A DNA stretch of 64,000 nucleotides from Patellifolia procumbens (lineage: Eukaryota; Streptophyta; Magnoliopsida; Caryophyllales; Amaranthaceae), in the NCBI GenBank assembly GCA_947645195.1, contig CANSGD010001541.1:2418001-2482000 (forward strand). Direction: 5' to 3'. Position 1 is the stretch's first letter. Each line of letters opens with the position of its first letter. Position numbers and translations under genes: made by a program. This document shows positions 23,243-35,992 of the stretch, in pieces. The notes beneath the pieces are model-generated. The model had not been told where the DNA came from, searched no databases, and saw nothing but the letters and a program-made list of their open reading frames with translations.

Positions 23243-25101
23243 ACAACAGACTTAAGGAAGCCGACTCTCGTCTTTGGACTAACCTATGAACGAAATGGGT
23301 TCGTCACTTTTTTCACATGCACCGGGGAAAGGGTTACGATAGCAAGCCCCTCCCCGGCCGGAGAGACTCCAGGAGAAGGGGGCGGCAGTCCACCATCCAC
23401 TCTCGGGATTCATATTGATCAATCAATCTCCGCGTCCTTCCAGTTCGCTAAGTAGACTCACTCTACCGAAGGTAGAACTTTTCCTGCCAAAAACAAGAGA
23501 CTTACTTCTCATCCTAGGAGTTAGCAGGTATGATAGAGTCCCCTCTCTGTCTGTCTCTCCGAGTTTCTACTACTAAGTATCTGCTATTCAATCATAGAAT
23601 CGATTCCGATCAAGATGAAAAAGCCCTTTCTATCTTATTAAAGGAGTATCTGACGATACCCTACAATCAAAGTCAAATAGCTTCGAGCCTATCTATACTA
23701 TAGTAAGGGGGCCTTTCAATAAGTTTCTCGCTTGTTAGTTAAGCTAAAGCTTGCATAGGATATTGGAAGAAGGGCAGGGTTGGAACCCTATACAAGGTGC
23801 TGGTCTCGATCTCGCTTGGTGGTGCCCTTCTCGATGATTGTTGACTCAACATGTTTTTCGTCTGGGTTCCAAACCTCCATCCATCGAGTCAAGTAATTCG
23901 CTATCGGAAATTGTTTCGCCGCCTATCTCATGCCATGCTTCTTGTTTCTCCGAATTGGTTCCTAGTGCCAGTCAATCAAGATTCACCATTAAGAGAGGGA
24001 AGAGCCTTTACTTTAGGTTAGGCCGGTCTTTTCATTCACGCAATTTCCTCGTCCATCGATCGATCGCGCGAGTACGCATCCAGTTAGCACATAGCGAACG
24101 AAAAAAGCATTCATCCTGGATTCTTTTCCTGAAAAAAAATGTCTATCATGATAGCATGCCTATTCATTCAGTCAAAGTCTCCACGTCCTTTTCACGTCCT
24201 TCTACTGAGCGGTGTACCATGTTGATAGGAATCGGCAAAGACCTTCTTTTACACGTCCTCGAGGGCAGCATTCATGGCAATCATCACTAGTTTCTTTCGA
24301 GGACATGGTATGACTTTGTTCTTGGTGTTGTTTAATAGATGTCGAGTGCCACCTTTCCCTGTCCGAGAATCTCCATCTGCTCTAAGTGGGCGAGCAATTG
24401 CATTGCCTTATGTCAGGTTGGTTGTTCAAATTCTTTTTACCCCTTCTTCTTCGCATAAGCGGCTACAAACCTTGCATTTTCATCTTTTTGAAAGCCCAGA
24501 CTCATTCTTCTGGAGTCCTATTTCAGGTGCAAAGTCTTTTCAATAAAGACCTTTTTCTGTCCCATTTCTACATTGGTTGATTGAAAGAGGATAAGCGCTA
24601 TCCATTGAGTAAAGGGAGGGTTTGCTACAGTGATTCGGTCGGTTCCAGTTCGCCTGCTCTCCTCATAGTCCATTAGTGGGTAGGGTGGTAAACTTAGAGG
24701 GCGCCCGCCTCCTCTTCAGACGAGCCTGGTGGTTGTTCAGTTTCCGCTTTTTGGGGCGGGAGTACTTGGTCGTTGGGGTTTCCTTTTCTTCAACCAATTC
24801 GGTTGTGTCAGCTTGGTCTAACATTTTCTTATGAGCTGGTTGGACAAAGATGGATTGAAAGTAAGATAGATTCATTTGAGTTTAAGTAGTACAGGATCTT
24901 CGATCGACCATGGGGCGTATTATACCCTTAAAAATTTCATTCTATTGAAGCGTAATGTAAAAGCTCCTTCTCATCCTTGTATTTTTTGGTTTGGAAGTTC
25001 CAGAATGTTGTCTGTGGATTTTGAACAAACAAAGGAAATCCCCCTTCTACTATGCCATTTGATTGATTTGATTCTAGTTCCGTGCTGCTTGCTACTCTCC
25101 G
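23243..25101. other. NUMT copy 1, trnN-trnC spacer
   Basis: Mitochondrial spacer conserved in copy 2 (59554-61414); its right half (from about 24174) recurs at 28818. Open frames of 70-150 codons (for example 24274-24546 plus, 24663-24875 minus) persist in two or three copies, but those copies are so similar that persistence is not evidence of coding. No family is recognised. Confidence 0.6.
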
Positions 25102-25172
25102 AGGCCAAGGACGGGGTCGAACCGTCATTCCAAGATTTGCAGTCCGATACATTTCCATTATGTTACCTAGCC
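25102..25172 (-). tRNA. trnC-GCA: tRNA-Cys (GCA), mitochondrial, copy 1
   Basis: 71 nt. The acceptor is GGCTAGG...CCTTGGCC, the anticodon loop ctGCAaa and the T-arm cggttcgaccccg. It is identical or nearly so at 29748-29818 and 61415-61485. Confidence 0.92.
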
Positions 25173-26068
25173 AAACTCGCCACCTCATGTGTCAAAGTAA
25201 AATGTTCTTCCTTCCAAAATCTTCTCTTTAGCGATTACATACCCCGCTCCCTCTTTTTCTACATATGCGGTGGCGGGCGGAGCGCTCTATATGACCAGCA
25301 GTGGGTTACTAGAGAAGAGGTAACAACTTCTTTATCCCTTGATCCATCTTCCTTTTCTGATTGAAAGTAGCAAGCCTCTTCACTACTAGTACAAAGGCCA
25401 AAGAAAGGGTTGCTCATCCAGCCCAGCGGATCCATTGTTTATGCGGCAGTGCGATGGAGCTGAAAAACGTAAGCCCCCTTTTTTTGCGCAACGCAATAAA
25501 GAAGTCTAACAGTTTCTCTCGGCATCTGTCTTTTCTTTTTTATTTGAAGTCATTTATCTTATATCTAAAAGAAGGGAGGTCTGCGTTCACTATTAAGCCT
25601 ACTATGCTCGTCCATTCCTTTCAATCCAGATTGAACCTCACTTCGATCGCCTTACGTTGTTCGACTGAACTCGTTGGCCTTTCGCTCTATTTGGTTGGAA
25701 CCCGATTCGAGAACTTTCTTTCATAGATTCACTAAGTCATCGCCAGCAATCAGCCCTTATCCTTTGGCGTCAAATGGAGAGTTCCTTTCTTGTCTTGTCC
25801 AAAAACTTTCTTTCTGTTAGTTTGTATAGCGTCTTTCGGTTGGGGTCCGCCCCGGGGGTTAGGTTAGACCGCTCGGGTTTTACTTTTTTATAGTCTTGAA
25901 GGTAGTCAACGTGTCAGCCATTCTTCTCCCATTAGACTTGTTCATTTTTTTCTCCTTTTCCTTACTTGTTCCAAGTAAGTGAATTGGCATTACCTTCTAT
26001 CTTCCTCTACTTTATTTGACAGTAGCGGAGAATACCACTCTATCAATAACAAGAAAAAAGTAGCAATT
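25173..26068. other. NUMT copy 1, spacer downstream of trnC up to the Athila-like LTR
   Basis: Mitochondrial spacer. A 121-codon plus-strand frame (25361-25726) recurs at 30007 and 61674 without stops. It is rich in Ser and Leu and matches no family I know. Includes the dispersed short repeats ccaaaatctt-ctttagcgatt and ccaagtaagtgaattggcattacc. Confidence 0.6.
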
Positions 26069-27602
26069 TGATATATTGATTTCTTATAGAGTTTTCCCCT
26101 TTCTATACAAGCTAAATTGTGCGATATTGATGCTCTTAGGAGCTATTTATGCTAACTATTTCGATATAGTTGTGGTTTGTGTGTTCTATTTCATTTTGCA
26201 GGTTTAAGGGAAAACTCCCTATTTACTTGGTATTTTGAGCACCACGCTGTAGCGGAAGGTTATGAGGCATCTTGGAGGTCTCGAGATGGTATTCGGACCC
26301 CATTGTGAAGAAGAAAGATTCAAAAGACTTGGCGTCTGAAGCCAAGTGAAGGCAAGGAAGAAAGAAGACTCGCCCGATCGGGTACGAGTAAAGAATCAGA
26401 AGTTCAGTTTATCCGCCCGATCGGGTGGGCTTGCCCGATCCCATCGGGCGGAAAAATACTTAGCCATATGCTGCTGGATTCTTAGGAGCTTGAGAAGATC
26501 TCCACCCGATGGCATTGGGTGGTCTCGCCCGATCGGGTGCTGGGGTTGCGGCCCCGATCGGGTGGATGTTGCCCGATCTCATCGGGTGAAGCTTATTTTG
26601 CTGCTGTTGGGAGCCTGTTCCCAGACCCGATCGGGCGACCCTTTTGCCCGATCGGGTGGACGACACGGGTGACGCGATTTTGCGTCTTTTCCTACTCTAT
26701 CTTATTGTTTTTCTTAGAAACTATAAATACTTTTTAGGTTGTTTTTAATTGGATTTTTATCATATTATTAAACACTTAGAGAGCTCTTAGCCTAGCTTAT
26801 CATTGCTTTCCATTGTAGAAGAGATTCAACTATTACTTCAATTCAATTAAAGTTTCCGTTTTCCGTCAATTTGGTAATCGTCTTGCTTATTGCTTTATTC
26901 CTTTCTCTCAATTACTTTAGTTCAATTGCTTATTTTTCAATTAGTTCATGATGCAATTCTTAGGGTTTTCAATTAGACTTGTTGTTGTCAATTCGATTAT
27001 GTCTGAGTAGTTTCTCTTTCTAGGGTGTTAGATAGGGAAGCCATGTTTATACCATGATTGCTATTTAGACTCCTATTGATTTCTAGGGCTTGATTAGATG
27101 ATTCTGGTGTGGTTTGTTCTTAATTAGTGATTAATGTCAGTGGCCAATTTCATTGATTGCTTGTGGTTAATAGTTGTTTGCACAGATCCGTCTTACGACT
27201 AGAGGCCTAGGACACATCAGTAGTTCTGATTACGTTAGTGAACATGCGGCGTATGTTGAACTATGAGCGTTGAGTCTTAACCATAGCTCAACACATGCTC
27301 TAATCCCTCGACTCTTGACCTAGGTTTTGATAGTTGTTGACCTTGTTTGATTGGTATAAGCATGGTGGACCGACCTAATACCCTAGGCTTTTATTCTATA
27401 GTTAAATCCTCTGTTTAATTCGTCTTTCTTAGCTTAATCATTAGTTTAATTAATTCTCCCTGTTTTCGTCTGAAGTAGCTAGTTAATTGGATATTAATTT
27501 AGAAACTCTGTCTCGCTGCGGATTCGACCCTGCTTCCACTGACTACTTTTGTTAGAGGACTTAGGTTGATCTTTGATTAGGTGATACGACTAGAACCTAT
27601 CA
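26069..27602 (+). repeat. Athila-like 5' LTR, copy A
   Basis: 1534 bp, TGATATAT ... CCTATCA. Contains about six perfect CCCGATCGGG palindromes at 26370-26660. Confidence 0.85.
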
Positions 27603-27740
27603 AAATTTTGGCGCCGTTGCCGGGGAGACGGCTAGTTTTCTAGTTTTTATTCGATTAATTAGCGTACTTCTTTTTGCCTCATTGGAACCTCCCGTTCCAA
27701 TTGAGGCCGTTCTTACGGTTATCTTGTCGTTTTCTCTTAT

Positions 27741-28817
27741 ATGTCCAGGTATCAAAAGAAAACTCACATTATTCCTGGAGATCCTGACACAGAAGCAATA
27801 CTTCGAGATCTTAGAGCAGAATTTGACCAAGAGAAACCAGTTTCAGAGATTTCTACATTACCAATGGCGAAGTCACTGAAATCTTATGGGGTGCCTAATC
27901 CTGAAGGCATACCCACAGGTCCACCGATGCCCACTATTGCTGCGAACAATTTTGAAATCAAACCTGCACTAATTAATATGGTGCAGCAGAATCAGTTTAG
28001 TGGGCATCCTTTTAAAGATCCGACCAATCATCTGCAGAGATTCCAACAACTCTGCAGGACTGTTAAACATCAAGGAGTCACACCTGAGCAGCTGAAGGTT
28101 ATGTTATTTGAGTTCTCACTCAGAGACAAGGCTCAGAGGTGGTTTAGCGATATCACTGAGACAGAATGGCCGGCGATTTCTGCTGCGTTTCTATATGAGT
28201 ATTACCCTCCCACAAAAGCAGCAGAAATCAGGAACAAGTTGGCTACGTTTACCCAAGAGCCGGATGAGACATTGAGGGAAGCGTGGACTAGATTCAGAGA
28301 CCTACAGAGGGAATGTCCACATCATAATATGGACAAGTGGTTTCTGACGCAGACTTTTTATAATGGTCTGCAGCCTCAGACGAAGAGTACTGTTAATTCG
28401 TCTGCAGGAGGAGTCTTTTTAGACAAGGCAGTTGATGAGGGTTATGACTAACTAGCAAATCTTGCAGCTAATGACCACTTATCATCTAGGAGTTTGACTA
28501 AGAAGGTACTTGAAGTTGATGCTATTTCAATGCTTACATCTCAGATGGCGCAACTCACTCAGCAGCTAATGAAGTCCTCTAGTTCAACACCTCCGCCTAT
28601 GAGCATCAACGCTATGTCAGCAGTTGCACCCATCACCTCATCTTACTGCGAGGTGTGTGGTATTCAGGGTCACTTCGGCCATGATTGTCAGTTCAATTAG
28701 AATCAGATGGAGCAGGCTAATGCTTTTCAGCAAAGACAACCCAATAACCCCTACTCCAACACATTCAATCCTGGTTGGAAAGACAACCCACTTCTTTCCT
28801 ATAGAAGCAACAATGTT
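27741..28817 (+). pseudogene. Athila-like gag, truncated, copy A
   Basis: Gag forms the particle. The first 236 codons are open and show the plant retrotransposon gag domain (LQRFQQLCRTVKH, AAFLYEYYPPTKAAEIRNKL, LREAWTRFRDLQRECPHH). A stop follows DEGYD at 28449. The next segment is open again and holds a zinc knuckle CEVCGIQGHFGHDC (CX2CX4HX4C), then another stop (near 28699). Sequence then ends at the junction with mitochondrial DNA at about 28817. Confidence 0.87.
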
Positions 28818-31004
28818 CAAAAGTCTCCACGGCCTTTTCACGCCCTTCTACTGAGCGGTGTACCATGTTGATAGGAATCGGCAAAGACCTTCTTTTACAC
28901 GTCCTCGAGGGCAGCATTCATGGCAATCATCACTAGTTTCTTTCGAGGACATGGTATGACTTTGTTCTTGGTGTTGTTTAATAGATGTCGAGTGCCACCT
29001 TTCCCTATCCGAGAATCTCCATCTGCTCTAAGTGGGCTAGCTATTGCATTGCCTTATGTCAGGTTGGTTGTTCAAATTCTTTTTACCCCTTGTTCTTCGC
29101 ATAAGCGGCTACATACCTTGCATTTTCATCTTTTTGAAAGCCCAGACTCATTCTTATGGAGTCCTATTTCAGGTGCAAAGTCTTTTCAATAAAGACCTTT
29201 TTCTGTCCCATTTCTAAATTTGTTGATTGAAAGAGGATAAGCGCTATCCATTGAGTAAAGGGAGGGTTTGCTACAGTGATTCGGTTGGTTCCCGTTCGCC
29301 TGCTCTCCTCATAGTCCATTAGTTGGTAGGGTGGTAAACTTAGAGGGCGCCCGCCTCCTCTTCAGACGAGCCTGGTGGTTGTTCAGTTTCCGCTTTTTGG
29401 GGCGGGAGTACTTGGTCGTTGGGGTTTCCTTTTCTTCAACCAATTCTGTTGTGTCAGCTTGGTCTAACATTTTCTTATGAGCTGGTTGGACAAAGATGGA
29501 TTGAAAGTAAGATAGATTCATTTGAGCTCAAGTAGTACATGATCTTCGATCGACCATGGGGCGTATTATACCCTTAAAAATTTCATTCTATTGAAGCGTA
29601 ATGTAAAAGCTCCTTCTCATCCTTGTATTTTTTGGTTTGGAAGTTCCAGAATGTTGTCTGTGGATTTTGAACAAACAAAGGAAATCCCCCTTCTACTATG
29701 CCATTTGATTGATTTGATTCTAGTTCCGTGCTGCTTGCTACTCTCCGAGGCCAAGGACGGGGTCGAACCGTCATTCCAAGATTTGCAGTCCGATACATTT
29801 CCATTATGTTACCTAGCCAAACTCGCCACCTCATGTGTTAAAGTAAAATGTTCTTCCTTCCAAAATCTTCGCTTTAGCGATTACATACCCCGCTCCCTCT
29901 TTTTCTACATATGCGGTGGCAGGCGGAGCGCTCTATATGACCAGCGGTGGGTTACTAGAGAAGAGGGAACAACTTCTTTATCCCTTGATCCATCTTCCTT
30001 TTCTGATTGAAAGTAGCAAGCCTCTTCACTACTAGTACAGAGGCCAAAGAAAGGGTTGCTCATCCAGCCCAGTTGATCCATTGTTTATGCGGCAGTGCGA
30101 TGGAGCTGAAAAACTTAAGCCCCCTTTTTTTGCGCAACACAATAAAGAAGTCTAACAGTTTCTCTCGGCATCTGTCTTTTCTTTTTTATTTGAAGTCATT
30201 TATCTTATATCTAAAAGAAGGGAGGTCTGCGTTCACTATTAAGCCTACTACGCTCGTCCATTCCTTTCAATCCAGATTGAACCTCACTTCGATCGCCTTA
30301 CGTTGTTCGACTGAACTCGTTGGCCTTTCGCTCTATTTGGTTGGAACCCGATTCGAGAACTTTCTTTCATAGATTCACTAAGTCATCGCCAGCAATCAGC
30401 CCTTATCCTTTGGCGTCAAATGGAGAGTTCCTTTCTTGTCTTGTCCAAAAAATTTCTTTCTGTTAGTCTGTCTAGCGTCTTTCGGTTGGGGTCCGCCCCG
30501 GGGGTTAGGTTAGACCGCTCGGGTTCTACTTTTTTATAGTCTTGAAGGTAGTCAACGTGTCAGCCATTCTTCTCCCATTAGACTTGTTCATTTTTTTCTC
30601 CTTTTCCTTACTTGTTCCAAGTAAGTGAATTGGCATTACCTTCTATCTTCCTCTACTTTATTTGACGGGAGCGGAGAATACCACTCTATCAATAACAAGA
30701 AAAAAGTAGCAATTCAGTTTTAGTTTGAGCTTGGAAGCAACCTGCTATCTATCGATAGGCGAGAACAGACTGCTGTTGGCTTCTTTGCCTATCTATTCTA
30801 CTATGGCCGGTTGGAGACATCAGAGGAAGACCATCATCTCTATCCCGGTACGATCATAGCTTCATTCATTCGTTGAACCTTTGGGATAACAATTAGCATC
30901 GAGTTCAATTACCACACCACCTCTATCATACATACGACATTACACTATGCGAGCGTGCATGGTCAACGCACACCTAAAGCGCCTACGTTCTGCTTGCGGC
31001 CATT
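28818..31004. other. Third copy of the mitochondrial trnC segment, between two Athila-like fragments
   Basis: Duplicates 24174-26068 of the same NUMT and 60487-62660 of copy 2. Diagnostic sites (ggccttttcacgccc, ctacatacc, ctaaatttgttg) agree with copy 2 rather than with 24174-26068. It also contains the next 290 bp (30716-31004) that copy 1 otherwise lacks. Contains trnC; no other gene recognised. Confidence 0.75.
29748..29818 (-). tRNA. trnC-GCA: tRNA-Cys (GCA), mitochondrial, third copy
   Basis: Same 71-nt cloverleaf as at 25102-25172, with anticodon GCA. Confidence 0.92.
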
Positions 31005-31132
31005 TGATATCACGTATTTATATAATCTTTTCTCCCTCATTTACAAGCTAATTTGTGTGTCATTGGAGCTCTTAGGAGCTATTTTTTGCTAACTATCGTA
31101 TATAGTTGTGGTTTTGTGTTTTAGTGTTGAAT
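31005..31132 (+). repeat. Athila-like LTR stub, first ~128 bp
   Basis: Matches the start of the LTR at 34256 (TGATATCACGTATTTATATAA), then jumps into gag within the microhomology gaatg. Confidence 0.85.
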
Positions 31133-32656
31133 GCTATGTCTGCCATAGCACCCATTACCTCATCTTACTGCGAGGTATGTGGTGTACAAGGTCACTTTGG
31201 GCATGACTGTCAGTTCAGTCAATTTCAGATGGAGCAGGCAAATGCCTTTAAACAAAGGCCACAAACTTTCCCCCCTTCACATAACTACCAAAACCCACAA
31301 AACTATCACCCTCCACCTCCACCAAACTATCCTAAACCCTCATACCATCAAACCCAACAAAATTTCCAAACACCACCACCACAAAACTTCCATCATCCCA
31401 ATAACTTCCAAACTCCACAAAATTTCCACACCCCACCTCCACAAAACAACAACCAACAAGAGCCTAGCAATTCTGAACTGATGAAACTGATATTGTCTAT
31501 GCAAAAGGCAAATGAGGAAGCACGGAGGAACTAAGAGAAGCATATCAAACTTCACGAGGCTCAAGTTGCTCAGTTGGCAGAAACTAATGCACAGAGACAG
31601 CAGGGACAATTGCCAGGGCAACCCGTTCAGAGAGAACATGTGATTGCCATCACTCTTCGTAGTGGCATTGCATATGATGCCCCTCCAGTGCCCATTGATG
31701 AGGTTATCCCGACTGCAGGGAAGAAGAGGGTGGTAGAGGAAGGAAAAAGGAAGAATTCGACGTCTGAAGTCGATTTGTCTGCAGAAGCTGAACAGACAGG
31801 GAAGAAAAAGGAGAAGGTTTCTGAAACGCCTTTTACACCAAGGCTACCTTTTCCTCACAGGATGCAACAATCCAAGGTCGATCAGCAGTTTGGTAAGTTC
31901 TTGGCTATGGTCAAGAACCTTGAGGTAACAATTCCATTCACAGATTTAAATACCCAAGTGCCTATTTACGCCAAATTTCTGAAAGACATGATCACTAAGA
32001 AAAGAGACTTTGGTAGGGTAGAACGTGTCGCTCTTACTGAAGAGTGTAGTGCTTTTATTCAAAATAAAACCCCACCAAAGTTAAAAGATCCTGGTAGTTT
32101 TTCTATACCCTGCCATCTTGGACCTATTTTTAATGACAAGGCTTTGTGTGATTTAGGTGCTTCTGTTTCTGTTATGCCATTGTCTGTTTATAAGAAACTG
32201 AACATGGGAGCCCTTAAATGCACACAAATCACTTTACAGATGGCGGATCGATCTATAAAATACCCTCTAGGTGTTTTAGAGGACGTTCCTGTTAGGGTAG
32301 GGAAATTCTATATTCCTGTTGATTTTGTGGTGTTAGATATGGATGAGGATGCCCAGATTCCTATTATCTTGGGTAGGCCGTTTTTGTGTACTGCTGGTGC
32401 TGTCATTGATGTCAAGTCTGGGTCTTTAACTCTGAGTGTTGGTGATGATAAAGTGATATTTAAACTAACCAATGCTGTTAAGGCACCTATGCTTGAACAA
32501 TCTTGTTGCAGGGATGAGGTTCTGGATGAAGTAGGTGTGGAGAAGGTTCCAATTCCACCTAAGGTTGCCTCACCGTCTGGAGGCATTGTCAAGAACATTT
32601 GGAGGAGAAAGATGTTTGATGAGGGTGGCAGTCACTGCCAAGCCCCTCCTATTTGA
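31133..32656 (+). pseudogene. Athila-like gag C-terminus and aspartic protease
   Basis: Begins inside gag with a zinc knuckle (CEVCGVQGHFGHDC), then a Pro/Gln/Asn-rich tract of repeated QNFHTPP-like units. A TAA at 31532 replaces the Gln codon present at the same place in the second copy (37420 region), a C-to-T nonsense change. The frame then reopens from 31574 to 32656 and includes the retropepsin (KALCDLGASVSVMPLSVYKKL with the D-L-G-A-S active site, then IPIILGRPFLCTAGAVIDV). The frame stops soon after protease and no pol follows, so this is either a non-autonomous variant or an internal deletion. Confidence 0.85.
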
Positions 32657-34255
32657 GAGAGGGAGGATTATGGTCGTGCGGGACCTTTATAAACCAGCGC
32701 TGTGCGAGAGGCAACTCGTATTTTTCTTTCCCTTTTCCTTTTCTTTTTATTTTTTTTCTTTTTGTGAGCAAGAGTGAGGGCACTAAAATTGTTTTTCCTC
32801 TTAGCATAGTCCTTATCACCTTTTGGCATTGAGGACACTGCCAAGTTCAGCTTGGGGGAGGAGTTCTGTTTGTATTCCCTATCTCTTTTACTGCTTTCTA
32901 GGATAGATTTACTGCTTTCAAAAATACTGAAAAAATCAAAAAAAATATGGTTCCCATGACTGGTTTAGTTGCCTCCCTGTGCCCCTTGCTGTGCTCTATT
33001 TGAAAATGATTTGACTTTGTTTTCTGGATAGCTGGGCATTTGTGATCTTGAGGCTATGATTTGATGTGAGGCCTCTTTGTAGCCTATTGGATTCATATTA
33101 TTATCCAGTCTATTCTTGTGTGTTAGTTCCTCTTTAGTGGATTGATCTTGACTTTGACTTCGTACTTGTCTGATTTTAGATGACTTGTAGCATTTGCTGT
33201 GATAGAGGCATTCTTTTGTCTTATTCTTGAGCTTTAGAGTGAATTTTTGATATACTTTTATCCTCCTTAGCCCCGCTGAGCCTAATGACTTGTTTCGTGT
33301 TACTTAAACCCCTATTATGAGCCCAAAGCCTTCACTTGATCTTATTCCAAGCCTAGCTTGGGGGAGCTTTTGTATGGGTTGAGTTTGAGATTGGTTTGTT
33401 GGTTTAGTTTGGTTTTTGAGGAATTTAAAAGTGTATTTGCTGTGGTTTGAGAGTGGGAAAAAGAAAAGAAAAAGCAAGTTTAGAGTTGCGTGAATGAAGT
33501 TCAGAAAAATGAAAGAAAAATGAAATGGAAACTCAAAAGAATTTTAGTTCTTTCATTCACGTACGTTCATAAAGGAATATTCGCTCCATTGCTAAAAAAT
33601 TTGGTTTGTTATGAGCTTTTCATTGATTTATGAGAGTTGGGTTACTTTGCATGGTTTTACGGTGATTGTTGGGAGTTGTGTAGGCCATCTTAGCCCTTGT
33701 TTGAATGATTTATGCTCCCCTTTTCTTTGTTTTTCCACCACATTACCCAAAAGTATCCCCTACCTCTCACCTAAGCCCCATTACAACCCTATAAAGTCCT
33801 CTTGAGTTTGTGTCTGCATTGTTCATTTGATTGATTTCGAGTCAGTTTGTCAAAGTTAAAGAGTATTTCTACTAATTGAGTCGACTTGACTAGGATGAGC
33901 GTCATCGAACCTTCTTAAACACATGAGAGTGTGAGTTGGAAGGGTATTTATGGTCGGGTTGGTGAGTGTTCGGGCATATTCTTTGCCTGCCACAAAATAG
34001 AGAGGAGTGACACCCTTGTGAGAGCCTTTTCAGGACTTGTATGCTTTGTGGATGCTTGAATTTGATAAATTGCTTGAATGATTGGTGGTTGGATGGATTT
34101 GATTAGCCAAACTTGAATTATGCCTGCTTGAACGATTCTTAGTCTTGAAAATGTATTGAGCTTTGAATTGCTTTTTATCTATGGGGTGAGGCAATCTATT
34201 CCATGTTCATGTTCTGTTTGCTTGAGGACAAGCAAAGGTTTAGCTTGGGGGAGTT
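32657..34255 (+). other. Athila-like 3' non-coding region with repeated polypurine-tract-like motif
   Basis: About 1.6 kb without recognisable coding sequence. AGCTTGGGGGAG occurs three times (32849-32860, 33355-33366, 34242-34253), the last directly before the 3' LTR, where it serves as the polypurine tract. The envelope-like frame of some Athila elements is not evident. Confidence 0.7.
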
Positions 34256-35992
34256 TGATATCACGTATTTATATAATCTTTTCTCCCTTATTTACAAGCT
34301 AATTTGTGCGTCATTGGAGCTCTTGGGAGCTATTTTGTGCTAACTATCGTATATAGTTGTGGTTTTGTGTTTTAGTGTTGAATTGCAGGTTTTAGGGAGT
34401 TTTCTCCTTATTCCCGAGCCATTTGGAAGCAACCACGACTTTACGAGATGTTACGAGGCACGTAGGATGGCTCACGAGCTTTATGGGTAGTTTAGGAGGT
34501 CCCAAGACCCCTAAACGTGAAGATTAGAGAGCCAAAGAGTCCAAAACGAGGTTTCCGTGCATTGATCGGGCAGAAAAGGCCCGATCGGGCGAAAATACAT
34601 TGATCGGGTATAGAAGTTGCGGATCCAATCGGGCAAGGCGTGCCCGATCCCATCGGGCGAGCATACATGTGGCCAAACCCGATCAGGTGTATCCTGCCCG
34701 ACCCGATCGGGTTGGGTACTGCTAGGTCTCATTTTGTAGCTGCTTTCGAGGGAAGCTTGGTGGCCCAAATCATCGCCTGGCCCGATCGGGTGGATGCCCA
34801 CGGCCCGATCGGGTGGACCATATTTTCTACTACAGCCATACACTGCTGCACCAGGCCTCAAGAACAAGAAGGGGCCATTTTGCTCCCAGGCCCGATCGGG
34901 TGCATGCCCAAGGCCCGATCGGGTGGGCCGCAAATTTCATCCCCAGCTTGCTGGGCTGCTGCATGGACCACGAGAAACAAAAGGGGGCTTTTTGGTATTT
35001 GACCCGATTGGGTGGGTGCCTCGGACCCGATCGGGTCTGGCGCACCTATTCGCGGATTTCGGCTTTTTGTTTCCGTTTTTAGTTAACTTGAGGGGGTATT
35101 ATAAATACCTTTTTCCTCATTATTTAGGAACATCTTTTGATTATCTTTCATTAGCTTTAGACTCTAGTTTTATCTTCATTGTTCTTAGTTTAATTCAAGC
35201 ACTTTAGATTAACTTAGAGGTGAGCAGACCTATTTCGATTTCAATAAAAGTTCCTGCTTTCCGTCAATTGGTACTCTTTCCTACCCTAATCTCTTTTGTT
35301 ATTCTTGATTGCTTAGTTTATTTATTTAATCGTTCATGATGCAATTGTTAGGGTTTCATATTAGTTTTGTTGTTGTTAATTCGATCATGTCTGAGTAGTC
35401 TCTTTCTAGGGTGTTAGATAGGAAAGCCATGTTTATACCATGATTGTGATTTAGACTTCTATCAAGTTCTAGGGCTTGATTAGGGTGATTGTGATGTGGT
35501 TTGTTCTTTATTGAGTAATTAATGTTATTGCGCAATTTCATTGGTTGCTTGTGGTTAATAGTTGTTTGCACAGATCCGTCTTACGACTAGAGGCCTAGGA
35601 CACATCAGTAGTTCTGATTACGTTAGTGACCATGCGGCGTATGTTGAACTATGAGCGTTGAACTTAACCATAGCTCAACATAGGCTCTAATCCCCCGACT
35701 CTTGACTTAGGTTTTGGTAGTAGTTGACCCTATTTGATTGGTATAAGCATGGTGGACCGACTTAATACCCTAGGTTTTTAGTCCATAGTCAATTCCTCGA
35801 TTTATCCCGTCTTCTGTAGTTTATTTATTAGTTTAATTAATTCTTCCCTGATTTCATCTGGAGTAGCTGAATTGGTTGAATATTGATTTAGAAACTCTGT
35901 CTCCCTGTGGATTCGACCCTGCTTCCACTGACTACCTTAGTTAGAGGACCGTAGGTTTATTTTTTATTAGGTGACACGACTAAAACCTATCA
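34256..35992 (+). repeat. Athila-like LTR, copy B (shared by two joined internal regions)
   Basis: 1737 bp, TGATATCACG ... CCTATCA. A polypurine tract lies directly upstream and a tRNA-Asp-type primer-binding site (TGGCGCCGTTGCCGGGGA) directly downstream, so it is 3' LTR to one internal part and 5' LTR to the next. It carries about seven CCCGATCGGG palindromes at 34570-35040. Confidence 0.88.

Larger units (their letters stand above)
26069..28817 (+). mobile_element. Athila-like Ty3/gypsy retrotransposon, 5' fragment (LTR, PBS, gag)
   Basis: Starts with a full LTR (26069-27602), then the primer-binding site TGGCGCCGTTGCCGGGGA (27609-27626, tRNA-Asp type, typical of Athila-group elements) and gag. 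It is cut off within gag at about 28817, where mitochondrial DNA resumes. Protease, pol and 3' LTR are absent. The LTR is the most diverged of the family in this window. Confidence 0.88.

Noticed and set aside
26370..26660. Regularly recurring CCCGATCGGG looked like a CRISPR or operator array
   Set aside because: Spacing is irregular, the unit is a short palindrome, and it lies inside plant LTRs flanked by target duplications and primer-binding sites.
34511..35207. Several overlapping open frames of 70-140 codons rich in Pro, Asp, Arg and Gly
   Set aside because: They are produced by the palindromic repeat within the LTR, which is open in many frames.
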